Of a stretch of 57,041 nt of DNA, positions 15,598 to 23,965 are shown piece after piece (positions within the stretch are counted from its first letter, which is position 1; each line of letters begins with the position of its first letter). Origin of the DNA: Mollicutes bacterium (lineage in GTDB: Bacteria; Bacillota_I; Bacilli_A; Izemoplasmatales; Izemoplasmataceae); assembly GCA_003558105.1 (NCBI GenBank), contig PWMS01000065.1, positions 1 through 57,041 of the forward strand, given 5' to 3'. The position numbers and the translations under genes were made by a program. Below the pieces are notes generated by a model. It did not search any database. It was not told where the DNA came from and worked only from the letters and a program-made list of their open reading frames with translations.

Positions 15598-16090
15598 AAG
15601 ATTGTTTGGATAACTTCTTGGGTTTGCAAACGCCTTTGTCAATACTGTAAAGGATGTATAAAAAGCCAACGAACATAAGCGAAAGCAATATGACTTTCCA
15701 AAGCAAATTGCCCATCGGAAATACGATCGGTGAAAACGCGATGCCGAAGGCCGCAAAAAAGGCAATGACACAAGGTGCACAGCCAAACGTTAACAGTCCG
15801 AATATAAAGGATAGAAATGGGATACTCGTGCCTCCGAGCGGTTCGGTTTTATAGACGGATAATTTGATTTGTGATAATGAAAGCATTAAAGCCGCCAAGC
15901 TTGCCATGGCTATGTTAAAGCCTTGATGTACGATAAAAAGCGCAGGTGACCAATCGGCAAAAAGCGCTTCAAACGAGCCGTAAGCCAACCAATCTAAAAA
16001 GAAATACAAACCATAGATAAAAATGAAAAAACCACTTAAAATCATGATGTTTTTCTTCTCTTTTTGTTTTTGCCATACGATATTGAGCAT
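15596..16090 (-). CDS. Small membrane protein with a cysteine pair in a membrane helix
   Basis: A 164-residue protein with about five hydrophobic segments and a Lys-rich C-terminus containing one more cysteine. The segment GLLTFGCAPCVIAFFAAFGI places a CxxC-type pair (Cys-Ala-Pro-Cys) in a membrane helix, reminiscent of thiol-redox or metal-transport membrane proteins of the CcdA/Mer kind, but overall the family is not one I recognise. It is transcribed alone, divergently from the third HTH-TPR gene, with its own terminator. The function is unassigned. A thiol-exchange or metal role is inference from the cysteine pair. Confidence 0.6.
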   Translation of the reverse strand: MLNIVWQKQKEKKNIMILSGFFIFIYGLYFFLDWLAYGSFEALFADWSPALFIVHQGFNIAMASLAALMLSLSQIKLSVYKTEPLGGTSIPFLSFIFGLLTFGCAPCVIAFFAAFGIAFSPIVFPMGNLLWKVILLSLMFVGFLYILYSIDKGVCKPKKLSKQS

Positions 16091-16123
16091 ATTATCACCT
16101 ACTGAATATAGTTTAACATAAAA

Positions 16124-16152
16124 TATAATGTATCGCGTCTAAACGCTTTAGA
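16124..16152 (+). promoter_or_regulatory. TATAAT and 15-bp palindrome at the third HTH-TPR gene
   Basis: TATAAT (16124-16129) is followed by TCTAAACGCTTTAGA (16138-16152), a perfect inverted repeat with a 3-base centre at the expected transcription start. The placement suits a repressor operator, possibly for the HTH protein encoded downstream (inference). Confidence 0.45.
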
Positions 16153-16190
16153 TATGGTTTGTCTTGCAAATTAATATAGGAGGGCCTTTG

Positions 16191-17450
16191 ATGAAAAACG
16201 TCTCTACTCACGCTAAAATCATCGGTGCAAAGGTATTTTTAACCCGTCAACATCAAGAGATCTCTTTGCGCGGTTTAGCAAAAAAAACCGGCTTTTCTTA
16301 CAGTTATTTAAACCGGATTGAAAAAGGCAAGACTGTCGCTAAAGCTGAAACCCTTGTTAACGTTTTAAAAGCACTAGGTAGCCCAATGAAAGAAAACAAA
16401 ACTTGGGATACATGGTTGATTGAAGATTATTTACCTAAGGTCTATAGCTGTATTTATTTTAGTCAATACAATAAAGCCAGAAAGATGTATCATGAATTAC
16501 GTCCTTATCATGACTATTTTATAAGTAGCTTTTATTTTATCGATTATTATTTGGTTATGTGTTCGATGATTGTTATGACCCATATCGCATATGAAAAGAC
16601 GGATCATTATCTAAAGACATGTCAACTCCTAGAACCGTTTATGACAGATGAACAAAAAGAGATATTTATTTTAAATCAGGCTCATCATTATATGTTTAAC
16701 AAAGCATTCACGGTGGCACAAAACTATCTTAAACCCAAACTGAAAAGCTTTAAAAACCAACAGATTCAAGCCAGAGCGTATTACCTTATAGCTGTTAGTC
16801 TAACCAATAATTATACACAATACAATCAAGCGATGCTTTACTATCAAAAAGCGAAAGATATCTTTGATGCGCACATGAATTTTGATCGTTCACATCGAAC
16901 CAAAACCATGCAACTGCGGCTTTTTGCATACTTACAACAACAAGACAAATTTAACGAAACCCTAGCGGATGTCAGTGAATATGCCATCAGCAACAAAGCG
17001 GAGAATATGTACAGTTTAATTCAAGTGCACCTTGCCCTATCGCATATAATGCATGAGCGCTATCAAGACGCCATTGATGTTTTATCGCTATTTACCATGG
17101 ATGAAGGGGCGTATTACTTTTTAAAAGCTTATGCCTATATGCGTTTGAATCGAAGCATGGAAGCTATGGACATTATTCAAAAAGTCAAACAATGTTCCGC
17201 AATTTTCTCCTACAACCTTGAAGCGATAGGTTTTCGTATCTTTGAGCGACTTTTGCTGAGGAAAGTAAATAAAACAACACTTAACGATTTAAAAAATTAT
17301 TGTGATCAAGCGCATCAAGAAAAAGATTTATTGATGGTTCAAATAGCCACAACCCTGTATGTGGAAAAACTTAAAGCTAAACGGGCATACAAAGAAGCTT
17401 ATAACTATAAAGAAAAATATCTTCGCGTTTTATTTGCGATTGTACATTAA
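16191..17450 (+). CDS. HTH-TPR transcriptional regulator (RRNPP-like), copy 3
   Basis: A 419-residue protein. The N-terminal XRE HTH ([20 protein letters not shown], then [19 protein letters not shown]) is a textbook example, and the remainder reads as TPR-like helices with repeated tyrosines (for example [20 protein letters not shown]). The ATG follows AGGAGGG. An in-frame TTG 27 bases upstream lies before the ribosome site and is unlikely. It heads a run with yjbQ and the M48 peptidase gene at 11- and 20-base spacing. A palindrome at its promoter suggests autoregulation. Confidence 0.78.
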   Translation: MKNVSTHAKIIGAKVFLTRQHQEISLRGLAKKTGFSYSYLNRIEKGKTVAKAETLVNVLKALGSPMKENKTWDTWLIEDYLPKVYSCIYFSQYNKARKMYHELRPYHDYFISSFYFIDYYLVMCSMIVMTHIAYEKTDHYLKTCQLLEPFMTDEQKEIFILNQAHHYMFNKAFTVAQNYLKPKLKSFKNQQIQARAYYLIAVSLTNNYTQYNQAMLYYQKAKDIFDAHMNFDRSHRTKTMQLRLFAYLQQQDKFNETLADVSEYAISNKAENMYSLIQVHLALSHIMHERYQDAIDVLSLFTMDEGAYYFLKAYAYMRLNRSMEAMDIIQKVKQCSAIFSYNLEAIGFRIFERLLLRKVNKTTLNDLKNYCDQAHQEKDLLMVQIATTLYVEKLKAKRAYKEAYNYKEKYLRVLFAIVH

Positions 17451-17461
17451 AGGGGGATTTC

Positions 17462-17884
17462 ATGAAACATTATCGAAAAGCGTTATACTTTAACACTAAG
17501 ACCAGACGGGCATTTATTAACATCACAGATGCGGTTGAAGAAGCGATTGTAGAAAGCAAGATTCAAGAAGGCTTGGTTTTAATCAATGCGATGCATATTA
17601 CCGCTAGTGTGTTTATCAATGACCACGAACATGGATTACATGCAGATTTCGAAGAATTCTTGGAACGAATGGCACCCGAAAAACCACATGATCAATACAA
17701 GCACAATACCGGAACACTGGAAGATAACGGCGATGCACATATCAAACGAGAAATTTTGGGCCGAGAAGTTGTTGTTGCCATCAGTGATGGTCAACTCGAT
17801 TTTGGACCTTGGGAACAAATTTTCTACGGTGAGTTTGACGGCATGCGTAAAAAGCGCGTTCTAATTAAAATTATCGGTATGTAA
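17462..17884 (+). CDS. YjbQ family protein (UPF0047)
   Basis: A 140-residue member of the YjbQ/UPF0047 family, whose E. coli member has weak thiamine-phosphate synthase activity in vitro and whose true role is uncertain. Family blocks are [13 protein letters not shown], the acidic/His segment [20 protein letters not shown] (conserved metal-binding His) and the C-terminal [18 protein letters not shown] lies six bases before the ATG. It lies between the third HTH-TPR gene and the M48 peptidase gene in the same direction. Confidence 0.88.
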   Translation: MKHYRKALYFNTKTRRAFINITDAVEEAIVESKIQEGLVLINAMHITASVFINDHEHGLHADFEEFLERMAPEKPHDQYKHNTGTLEDNGDAHIKREILGREVVVAISDGQLDFGPWEQIFYGEFDGMRKKRVLIKIIGM

Positions 17885-17904
17885 ACATTGGGGAAGTGAA
17901 CTTC

Positions 17905-18954
17905 ATGTATCTAATCGTTCTTTTTAGCATCATCGGCATGCTCATCTTACTAGATAGTACGGTGGATGCTTTAAATCTCAACATCGAACGGTATCCCTAT
18001 CGCCATAAAACCATCGCTCGGATGGTAATTAGAGGCGTGTTTTATTTGCTTGCCTTTTTGTGGCTTTTTTGGGATGTGACCAATATCTATATGCAGATTG
18101 CACCCACAGTGATACTCTTGCTTTTGGCTTTTATGGCTACTGTATATGGCGATAAAGCATTTAATCTTAAACGCATCTTATTTACCTTAAAACAAACATC
18201 CCAACAAATCCTTCTATGGGGAATCGCGCTTTTCACCATGGTTTTTTTCTATTTCATCATGAATCCAATATTGTTGGTACTGTTGCTTTGGGTATTTATC
18301 GTAGGATTTTATGTTTTATTTCCTAAAATCGCGGCAACTATCTTAAAAAAGAAGTTCAGATTGGTTCCGTATCGCCACCATATGGATGCCGCGCTTTTTG
18401 AGTCGCTGGGATTATCAAAAAAGGTATATATGGTTGATGCTAAAAAAATATCAATCGGCTTAAATGCCATGGTATTGGGCTTAGGGACAAAAGCGCATCT
18501 ACTCATGAGTCGCCGCTTGCTTGCCACGATGACATCCGCTTCTACAGAAGGTGTAATCGCCCATGAACTCGGACATATCCAAAAAAAGCATTTATATAAG
18601 AGAGTTACTGCTGTATTAATAGGGCTTCACATATTGCTTATAGCCAATATTTTCGTGACTCAGTATTTTTTCGACCAAGCCATGCTTGTCGAACATATAG
18701 TAAGTCTTGGTTTTATGAATTTCATTTTCATTAGATTGGCGCAATTTGTCATCATTCGCCAGATGCACAAACACGAATTTGAAGCCGATCATGTAGCCAA
18801 AAAACTCGGTTATGGTCTAACTTTAAGAGATGCCCTAAAAAAATTAAAGACTTTCACCGATGATGATTTTTTTCACAGTCTTTATGCAAAATGGTATCGA
18901 ACCCATCCACCAATTAAACAAAGGATGGCGGTTTTAAAACAAGAGAATTTATGA
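17905..18954 (+). CDS. M48 family membrane zinc metallopeptidase
   Basis: A 349-residue integral membrane protease of the Ste24/HtpX (M48) family. It has several membrane helices in the first 150 residues, the zinc motif HELGHIQKKH, two further hydrophobic segments and the third ligand region HEFEADHVAKKLG, then the C-terminal HPPIKQRMAVL block typical of M48. Such enzymes remove damaged or misfolded membrane proteins. The ATG eight bases after GGGGAAG is chosen over an upstream GTG inside the ribosome site. It is the last gene of the HTH-TPR/yjbQ run. Confidence 0.88.
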   Translation: MYLIVLFSIIGMLILLDSTVDALNLNIERYPYRHKTIARMVIRGVFYLLAFLWLFWDVTNIYMQIAPTVILLLLAFMATVYGDKAFNLKRILFTLKQTSQQILLWGIALFTMVFFYFIMNPILLVLLLWVFIVGFYVLFPKIAATILKKKFRLVPYRHHMDAALFESLGLSKKVYMVDAKKISIGLNAMVLGLGTKAHLLMSRRLLATMTSASTEGVIAHELGHIQKKHLYKRVTAVLIGLHILLIANIFVTQYFFDQAMLVEHIVSLGFMNFIFIRLAQFVIIRQMHKHEFEADHVAKKLGYGLTLRDALKKLKTFTDDDFFHSLYAKWYRTHPPIKQRMAVLKQENL

Positions 18955-18971
18955 GGGATATAGATTTTAAC

Positions 18972-18999
18972 TTGTCATTTTTAAAATCATTTGTATAAT
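18972..18999 (+). promoter_or_regulatory. Promoter of the HTH fusion gene
   Basis: TTGTCA, 16 bases, TATAAT, ending 34 bases before the TTG start. Confidence 0.65.
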
Positions 19000-19033
19000 T
19001 AAGGTAGGATGTGAAGTTAGGGGAGGGGATATC

Positions 19034-19852
19034 TTGTACAAAAAAATTCAGAAATTTACACATGCTTTTGTTTCTCCAATTGTCGTGATTGGGGCTAACC
19101 CCCATGCGGAATCGTTGGTGAAAACAAAAGCTTTATTTACAGCATTAGATCAAACATCATTTTTGCTTAGCCCATTTGAAAAAAAAGACCATCTTCAAAT
19201 GTTGCGCCAAGGTGAAAAAATTAGTATTTCCATGTTGAATCAAGAAGATCTTAATGCGGTTCAAAACGACACGTTTACAAAAAGTGCCAAAGTTGAAGAA
19301 AATTTTCACATCCCTTATCACGATGGTTTTTCCAATGTAGCTTTTTTTGAAGTTACCGATGTAGCCATACTCCAAAACCAAAAGGTCTTTGGTCTCAGGC
19401 TTTTAGATTTTTATCTAAGAGAAAACGTGGGGCCCATTCAAGAGGCGTTTGGACTACTAGAAGACGACGAAGCTTACTACACCATCGCTTGGCACCAAAA
19501 GAAAAGCAAACGGCCGATTAAAAATGAACCGTATCACTTTAATTTTAAGTATAAGATCTGTCGTCTTAAACAACAGGGCTGGTCATATTTAGAGCTTGCG
19601 GATGCGTTTAATGTATACCATGAAACCATTAAAGATTGGTATATCATGTATCAAGTGTTTGGAAGGCATGGTCTTACAAAGAAAAAAGCGAAAGAGCTTT
19701 CTATCTCTAAATTCAGCAAAACCGAGAAAAAAGCCTTGGCACAAGACGTCATTGATCAACGTCGGTCTTATCGTCAAATTATGAAAGAAGAAGGCGTATC
19801 ATTATCGCGTCTTCGAAGTTGGGTTAAGAAAACAAGACGCCAACAAATGTAA
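19034..19852 (+). CDS. Possible flavin-reductase-like domain fused to transposase-type double HTH
   Basis: A 272-residue two-part protein. Residues 1-150 look like a flavin-reductase-type split barrel (SPIVVIGAN near the start, then GEKISISMLNQEDL as in 'FxVNxL' family blocks); this assignment is by eye and modest. Residues about 172-215 (LKQQGWSYLELADAFNVYHE, TIKDWY, GRHGL) and 226-268 (SYRQIMKEEGVSLSRLRSWV) are two consecutive HTH units like those of the IS3/IS150 OrfA transposase subunit. No OrfB or inverted repeats are present, so it is not an active insertion sequence. A flavin- or redox-responsive DNA-binding protein is inference. It starts with TTG after AGGGGAGGGG. The BASS-type transporter follows. 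Confidence 0.6.
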   Translation: MYKKIQKFTHAFVSPIVVIGANPHAESLVKTKALFTALDQTSFLLSPFEKKDHLQMLRQGEKISISMLNQEDLNAVQNDTFTKSAKVEENFHIPYHDGFSNVAFFEVTDVAILQNQKVFGLRLLDFYLRENVGPIQEAFGLLEDDEAYYTIAWHQKKSKRPIKNEPYHFNFKYKICRLKQQGWSYLELADAFNVYHETIKDWYIMYQVFGRHGLTKKKAKELSISKFSKTEKKALAQDVIDQRRSYRQIMKEEGVSLSRLRSWVKKTRRQQM

Positions 19853-19891
19853 GATGTTCGAACACAAACTTTAAGAGCATAATAGTTGCTA

Positions 19892-19938
19892 AAACGCCTT
19901 CAGCCACTTAAAATCTATAATGGCTGGAGGCGTTTTTT
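19892..19938 (+). promoter_or_regulatory. Terminator-like hairpin enclosing the transporter's ribosome binding site
   Basis: AAACGCCTTCAGCCA (19892-19906) pairs with TGGCTGGAGGCGTTT (19921-19935) over 15 bp, with six T ending right at the ATG of the next gene. The right arm contains GGAGG, the only ribosome site for that gene. The structure could stop transcription from the upstream gene and also block translation. Confidence 0.7.
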
Positions 19939-20895
19939 ATGTTCAAAACATTGCGATGGATTAAGCGAAATCTTGTTTTAAGTATTCTGATTAGCATGAC
20001 TATAGGGTTTTTAATCGGTCTTTTTATCGATACATCATTTTTAAGAAGTGGCGTGAGCTTTTTGACGTTTTTTATGGTCTATCCTATGATGGTTACCTTG
20101 AATTATGGTTCGTTACTAGAAAAAGGCAATCTGCGTTTGCAGTTGATTACACAACTGGTCAACTTTATTTATCTTCCGATTTTAGCTTACCTTTTTGGTA
20201 TTGTATTTTTTCCTGATGAGATTTATTTACGTTTAGCCATTTTACTCATTGCCTTACTACCAACCTCTGGTATGACTGTATCGTGGACCGTTATGGCTAA
20301 TGGCAATGTAAAAGAAGCGATTCGAATGATTGTAGTTGGTCTTTTCTTGGGCGGGCTGCTCAGTCCTTTTTACATTTCATTTTTTCTAGGAACGAGCATC
20401 GCTTTGCCTTTAGGGGATATCATTGTTCAAATTATTTTGGTCATTTTCATTCCAATGTTACTTGGCTTTATGACGCAAATGGTTTTAAAAAAACGCTACG
20501 GCGAAACGGTTTTTGTAAAATCGATCAAGCCGAAATTCCCACTTTTCTCAACGTTTTTTGTAGTCGTATTAATCGCCTTGGTCATGTCTTTAAGAGCGAG
20601 AATGCTATTTGAACATCCATTGATTTTGGCCCGTATTTTAGTACCGGTTGTTTTAGGGTATTTGGTTATGATTGTCTCACTCCATATTTTAGGCCGTTGG
20701 CTTTTTAATGATAGCGACCGCATCGCTTTTGTCAATGGAACGATGGTTCGCAGCTTATCGTTAGCTTTGGCGATTGCGCTTTCGGTCTTTTCTGATTTAG
20801 GTCCCGAAATTGCTTTGGTCATCGCAATGGCTTACATTGTTCAAGTACAACTGGCCGCATGGTATACGAAATTCAATCTTTCTTTATCGACATAA
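19939..20895 (+). CDS. BASS/ACR3-type membrane transporter
   Basis: A 318-residue protein with nine to ten membrane helices, related to the bile-acid:sodium symporter/arsenite efflux (ACR3) superfamily. Indicators are the length, ALLPTSGMTVSWTVMANGNV (helix-breaking substrate region seen in ACR3/BASS) and the second conserved crossing near LFNDSDRIAFVNGTMVRSLS. The substrate is not determinable: an organic anion or arsenite are both possible, and the metal-resistance genes at 33438-35802 are not adjacent. Translation starts at the ATG immediately after the hairpin that contains its Shine-Dalgarno, so expression is probably conditional. Confidence 0.72.
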   Translation: MFKTLRWIKRNLVLSILISMTIGFLIGLFIDTSFLRSGVSFLTFFMVYPMMVTLNYGSLLEKGNLRLQLITQLVNFIYLPILAYLFGIVFFPDEIYLRLAILLIALLPTSGMTVSWTVMANGNVKEAIRMIVVGLFLGGLLSPFYISFFLGTSIALPLGDIIVQIILVIFIPMLLGFMTQMVLKKRYGETVFVKSIKPKFPLFSTFFVVVLIALVMSLRARMLFEHPLILARILVPVVLGYLVMIVSLHILGRWLFNDSDRIAFVNGTMVRSLSLALAIALSVFSDLGPEIALVIAMAYIVQVQLAAWYTKFNLSLST

Positions 20896-20926
20896 AAAAC
20901 ATCATGGCAAACGGCATGATGTTTTT
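20895..20926. terminator. Bidirectional terminator between transporter and gpx
   Basis: AAAAACATCATG pairs with CATGATGTTTTT. It serves both convergent genes. Confidence 0.85.
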
Positions 20927-20931
20927 AACTA

Positions 20932-21405
20932 TTATAGGTTTTTCGCTATCGCTACCCGCATTTTATCCGGTTTTTTCAAAGGGCCAAAGCGTTTGATGAC
21001 TTGACCGTCTCTGTCAATGAGAAATTTTGTGTAATTCCAACGTATATTGGGTCCTAATAAACCACGTTTCTGGTTTTTTAACCATTTAAAAATTGGATGG
21101 GCGTTAGGGCCATTGACGTTGCTTTTTTCAAACATAGGAAAACTGACGCCATAATTGAGTTGGCAGGTTTCTTGGATATCTTTATTATTATCGAGTTCTT
21201 GGTTGTTAAATTGATCGCAAGGAAAGCCTAAGACGATAAAGCCTTCACTTTTATAATCTTGATATAAGGTTTCTATTTCCTTTAACTGATGGGCCAATCC
21301 ACATTTGCTGGCGGTGTTAACGACCAAAACTACTTGGCCTTCATAATCGCGCATATATTTGGTATTGCCATTGATGGTTTTAGCCTCAAAACGATGAAAT
21401 GACAT
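20932..21405 (-). CDS. Glutathione peroxidase family thiol peroxidase
   Basis: A 157-residue Gpx-family peroxidase reducing hydroperoxides. The peroxidatic residue is cysteine (NTASKCGL), not selenocysteine. GFPCDQF holds the Gln of the catalytic set, NIRWNYTKFLID the Trp and Asn, and a further Cys in QETCQLNYGV is the likely resolving cysteine. Bacterial enzymes of this type generally use thioredoxin rather than glutathione. It is the last gene of a def-transaldolase-gpx operon, five bases after the transaldolase stop. Confidence 0.92.
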   Translation of the reverse strand: MSFHRFEAKTINGNTKYMRDYEGQVVLVVNTASKCGLAHQLKEIETLYQDYKSEGFIVLGFPCDQFNNQELDNNKDIQETCQLNYGVSFPMFEKSNVNGPNAHPIFKWLKNQKRGLLGPNIRWNYTKFLIDRDGQVIKRFGPLKKPDKMRVAIAKNL

Positions 21406-21410
21406 ATAGG

Positions 21411-22064
21411 TTAACCTTTATTGCCAAAGGCTTTTTGCCAGTCGGCCAAGAACGCTTCAATGCCTTTATCGGTCAATGGATGTGCAAAAGCTTTGTCAAA
21501 GACTGCGTAGGGAACAGTGGCGATATGTGCGCCGACACGGGCGGCATCAGCCAATTGTTTTGGCGTTCTAATCGATGCGGCAATGATTTCGGTTTTTAGG
21601 TTATAAATATCGAGAATTTGACGAATGTCGGCGACAACCTCGATACCATCATGAAGGGTATCCTCAAGTCGACCGACAAAAGGCGAGACATAAGTCGCGC
21701 CAGCTAAAGCCGCAAAAAGAGCTTGATTAGAGCTGAATACCAAAGTGACATTGGTTTTAATGTTTTCTTGAGAGAGGGTTTTGACCGCTTTGAGTCCTTC
21801 TTTGGTCATCGGAATTTTGACGACCATATTTTTGTGCATCTTAGCAATCTCACGGCCTTCTTTAATCATTTCCTCGGCTTTTAAGCCGATGACCTCACCA
21901 CTGATGGGCCCATCGACAATGTCGGTAATTTCTTTGATGACTTCTTGAAAATCGCGTCCTTCTTTGGCGATGAGGGTTGGGTTGGTGGTAACCCCGGAAA
22001 TGATGCCAATCGATGCAATTTCTTTAATGTGATTGGTGTTGGCGGTATCGATAAATAACTTCAT
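21411..22064 (-). CDS. Transaldolase / fructose-6-phosphate aldolase (TalC type)
   Basis: A 217-residue short-form transaldolase of the TalC/FSA family, a TIM barrel transferring dihydroxyacetone units in the pentose phosphate pathway. It shows [17 protein letters not shown], the Schiff-base lysine in [14 protein letters not shown] and the C-terminal DWQKAFG. The length excludes the long TalA/B form. Whether it is a transaldolase or a fructose-6-phosphate aldolase cannot be settled by eye. AGGAGG precedes the ATG, which overlaps the def stop (ATGA), so the two are translationally coupled. Confidence 0.92.
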   Translation of the reverse strand: MKLFIDTANTNHIKEIASIGIISGVTTNPTLIAKEGRDFQEVIKEITDIVDGPISGEVIGLKAEEMIKEGREIAKMHKNMVVKIPMTKEGLKAVKTLSQENIKTNVTLVFSSNQALFAALAGATYVSPFVGRLEDTLHDGIEVVADIRQILDIYNLKTEIIAASIRTPKQLADAARVGAHIATVPYAVFDKAFAHPLTDKGIEAFLADWQKAFGNKG

Positions 22065-22654
22065 ATATTAGCCTCCTGATTTTCTTCTTCTATATTTTTA
22101 AATTCTATAGGTTTTATACCTTCTAAGGTGGGTTTAACTCTTTCTGTAAATAAGACGCCGTTGATGTGGTCAATTTCATGCTGAGTGACGATGGCCAAGA
22201 AATTTCTTAAGCGGATTGTGGTTTCTTTGACTTCGTTTGTTTTCGGGTCTAATAGATGGGCTTTAATCGTAATTTTTTTATGTCGTGGAACCAACCCTTC
22301 AACCTCTCTATCAATGCTTAAACACCCTTCGCCACCAGGCATATAAGTTTTCATTTCTGAGTGAGAGATGATTTTTGGATTAATCATCATATAGTCATGT
22401 TGGGTTTCAAAATTTTCATCTTCTGTATAGATGGCCAACATCCGTAATGACAGATTAATTTGTGGGGCTGCAAGACCAACGCCTTCGCGAAGTTCGTATT
22501 CCTCACGTGTTTTTTCATCTTGTGAATTTATGATAAATTGACGCATTTCTTTAAGCGTTTTTTTGGTTTTATCGTCGATAGGTAAAGAGACATCACTGGC
22601 TTTTTTGCTTAAGGTTGGATGCCCTTCTCTGATAATGTCTTTCATGGTTATCAT
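22061..22654 (-). CDS. def: Peptide deformylase
   Basis: A 197-residue metallohydrolase removing the N-formyl group from nascent proteins. All three motifs are present: GVGLAAPQI (about 63-71), EGCLS with the metal-binding cysteine, and [12 protein letters not shown] with the two His ligands and catalytic Glu. The extra residues between motifs 1 and 2 are those of the Gram-positive type II enzyme. AGAGGTG lies seven bases before the ATG. It is the first gene of a three-gene operon with transaldolase and peroxidase. Confidence 0.96.
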   Translation of the reverse strand: MITMKDIIREGHPTLSKKASDVSLPIDDKTKKTLKEMRQFIINSQDEKTREEYELREGVGLAAPQINLSLRMLAIYTEDENFETQHDYMMINPKIISHSEMKTYMPGGEGCLSIDREVEGLVPRHKKITIKAHLLDPKTNEVKETTIRLRNFLAIVTQHEIDHINGVLFTERVKPTLEGIKPIEFKNIEEENQEANI

Positions 22655-22748
22655 AGTGTTTCACCTCTTTTCATATTATAGCAAAATATGCTTAAAAAAC
22701 CTATCAATTCACCTAGGATAATTTGAAAATGTGCATCCCTTTAGAAAG

Positions 22749-22805
22749 ATAAAACGTTTTCATCTTGGCATAAAGGTTGAGTGTAATAGGTTTTCAAAGT
22801 ATAAT
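22749..22805 (+). promoter_or_regulatory. Promoter of pfk with upstream CRE-like site
   Basis: TTGAGT (22777-22782), 17 bases, TATAAT (22800-22805). Upstream, ATAAAACGTTTTCA (22749-22762) matches the CcpA site TGWAANCGNTNWCA except for its first two bases. It is centred about 57 bases before the expected start, a position associated with CcpA activation rather than repression. Confidence 0.5.
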
Positions 22806-22837
22806 GGAATGGATATAAAGTTAAACGGAGGCAAAAC

Positions 22838-23965
22838 ATGAAACCAATTAAAAAAATAGGCGTTATCACAGGTGGTGGAGATTGCAGTGGCTTAAATGCG
22901 GTCATCAGTGCGGTTACTAAAACGGCGATTCGCAAATACGGCATTGAAGTCGTAGGCTACATCAAAGGTTATCTTGGTCTTTATCAAAACGACTTCATCA
23001 AACTGGATATGGATCGGGTTTCGGGGATAATGCACGAAGGTGGGACCATTCTAAAATCTTCCAACAAAGACAACTTATTTAACTACCGTTTTGAAGATGA
23101 AGATGGGACTGTTGAGTATAAAGATGTCAGCGATATTGCGATTGAAAACATGAAAAAAGAAGGCGTCGATGCGTTGGTTGTCATCGGTGGCGATGGTACA
23201 TTGACTAGCGCACGCGATTTTTATCGCAAAGGCGTTCCGGTGGTTGGGGTACCAAAAACAATCGACAACGATTTACCTTCAACCGATGTAACTTTTGGGT
23301 ATAATAGCGCCTTGACAGCGATAGTGGATGCTTTGGATAAGATTCATACAACCGCATTTTCACATGATCGTGTCATGGTGATTGAGGTGATGGGTCGTCA
23401 CGCTGGATGGCTCGCTTTAGAAGGCGGCTTGGCCGGTAGTGCCGATGTCATTTTAATTCCAGAAATTCCTTACACCCTTAAGAGCATTATCGATAAAATT
23501 AACGAACGCGATGCGGATGGGAAAAATTTCTCTATCATTATCATTAGTGAAGGCGCAAAGCCTAAAGACGGTGATGTCCACATTAGAGAAATGGTTGAAG
23601 ATTCAGCTGATTCAGAAAGACTCGGCGGTATTGGCGAACAATTAACCAATCAATTGGCTAAACTTGTTGATAATCACGAAGTACGCTACACCAACTTAGC
23701 TTATATTCAACGCGGTGGGATTACCTCGCATTTTGATAGAAGTTTAGCACAGCGCTTTGGCGTTAGTGCCATCGATACCCTAATGCAAGGTGGTGCTGGA
23801 AAAATGGTTCGTTACAGAGGCCGTCAAATTGCCCATGTTTCTTTAGAAGAAGTCGTCGGTAAAGGCGAAACTGGTGAAACTTCAAAAGGTGGCGCTAAGA
23901 TGGTCGAACCTGAAGGACAAATTGTCGGTGCCGCAAAATCATTAGGTATTAGCTTTGGCGACTGA
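22838..23965 (+). CDS. 6-phosphofructokinase
   Basis: A 375-residue phosphofructokinase committing fructose-6-phosphate to glycolysis. Blocks are GGDCSGLN (13-20), IGGDGTL (117-121 is GGDGT), PKTIDND (139-145) with the catalytic Asp, MGRHAGW and the C-terminal YIQRGG. The phosphoryl-donor signature is mixed: Gly at the GGDGT position is ATP-type, whereas Lys140 in PKTIDND is found in pyrophosphate-dependent and group III enzymes. So ATP is likely but PPi cannot be excluded. Its end overlaps the UPF0223 gene by 11 bases. Confidence 0.92.
   Translation: MKPIKKIGVITGGGDCSGLNAVISAVTKTAIRKYGIEVVGYIKGYLGLYQNDFIKLDMDRVSGIMHEGGTILKSSNKDNLFNYRFEDEDGTVEYKDVSDIAIENMKKEGVDALVVIGGDGTLTSARDFYRKGVPVVGVPKTIDNDLPSTDVTFGYNSALTAIVDALDKIHTTAFSHDRVMVIEVMGRHAGWLALEGGLAGSADVILIPEIPYTLKSIIDKINERDADGKNFSIIIISEGAKPKDGDVHIREMVEDSADSERLGGIGEQLTNQLAKLVDNHEVRYTNLAYIQRGGITSHFDRSLAQRFGVSAIDTLMQGGAGKMVRYRGRQIAHVSLEEVVGKGETGETSKGGAKMVEPEGQIVGAAKSLGISFGD

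Noticed and set aside
19034-19852. Insertion sequence (IS3 family) at the HTH fusion gene
   Set aside because: There is no OrfB/DDE gene, terminal inverted repeat or target duplication, and the N-terminal half is not transposase-like.
20932-21405. Selenocysteine in the glutathione peroxidase
   Set aside because: The active-site codon encodes cysteine; no in-frame TGA is present.
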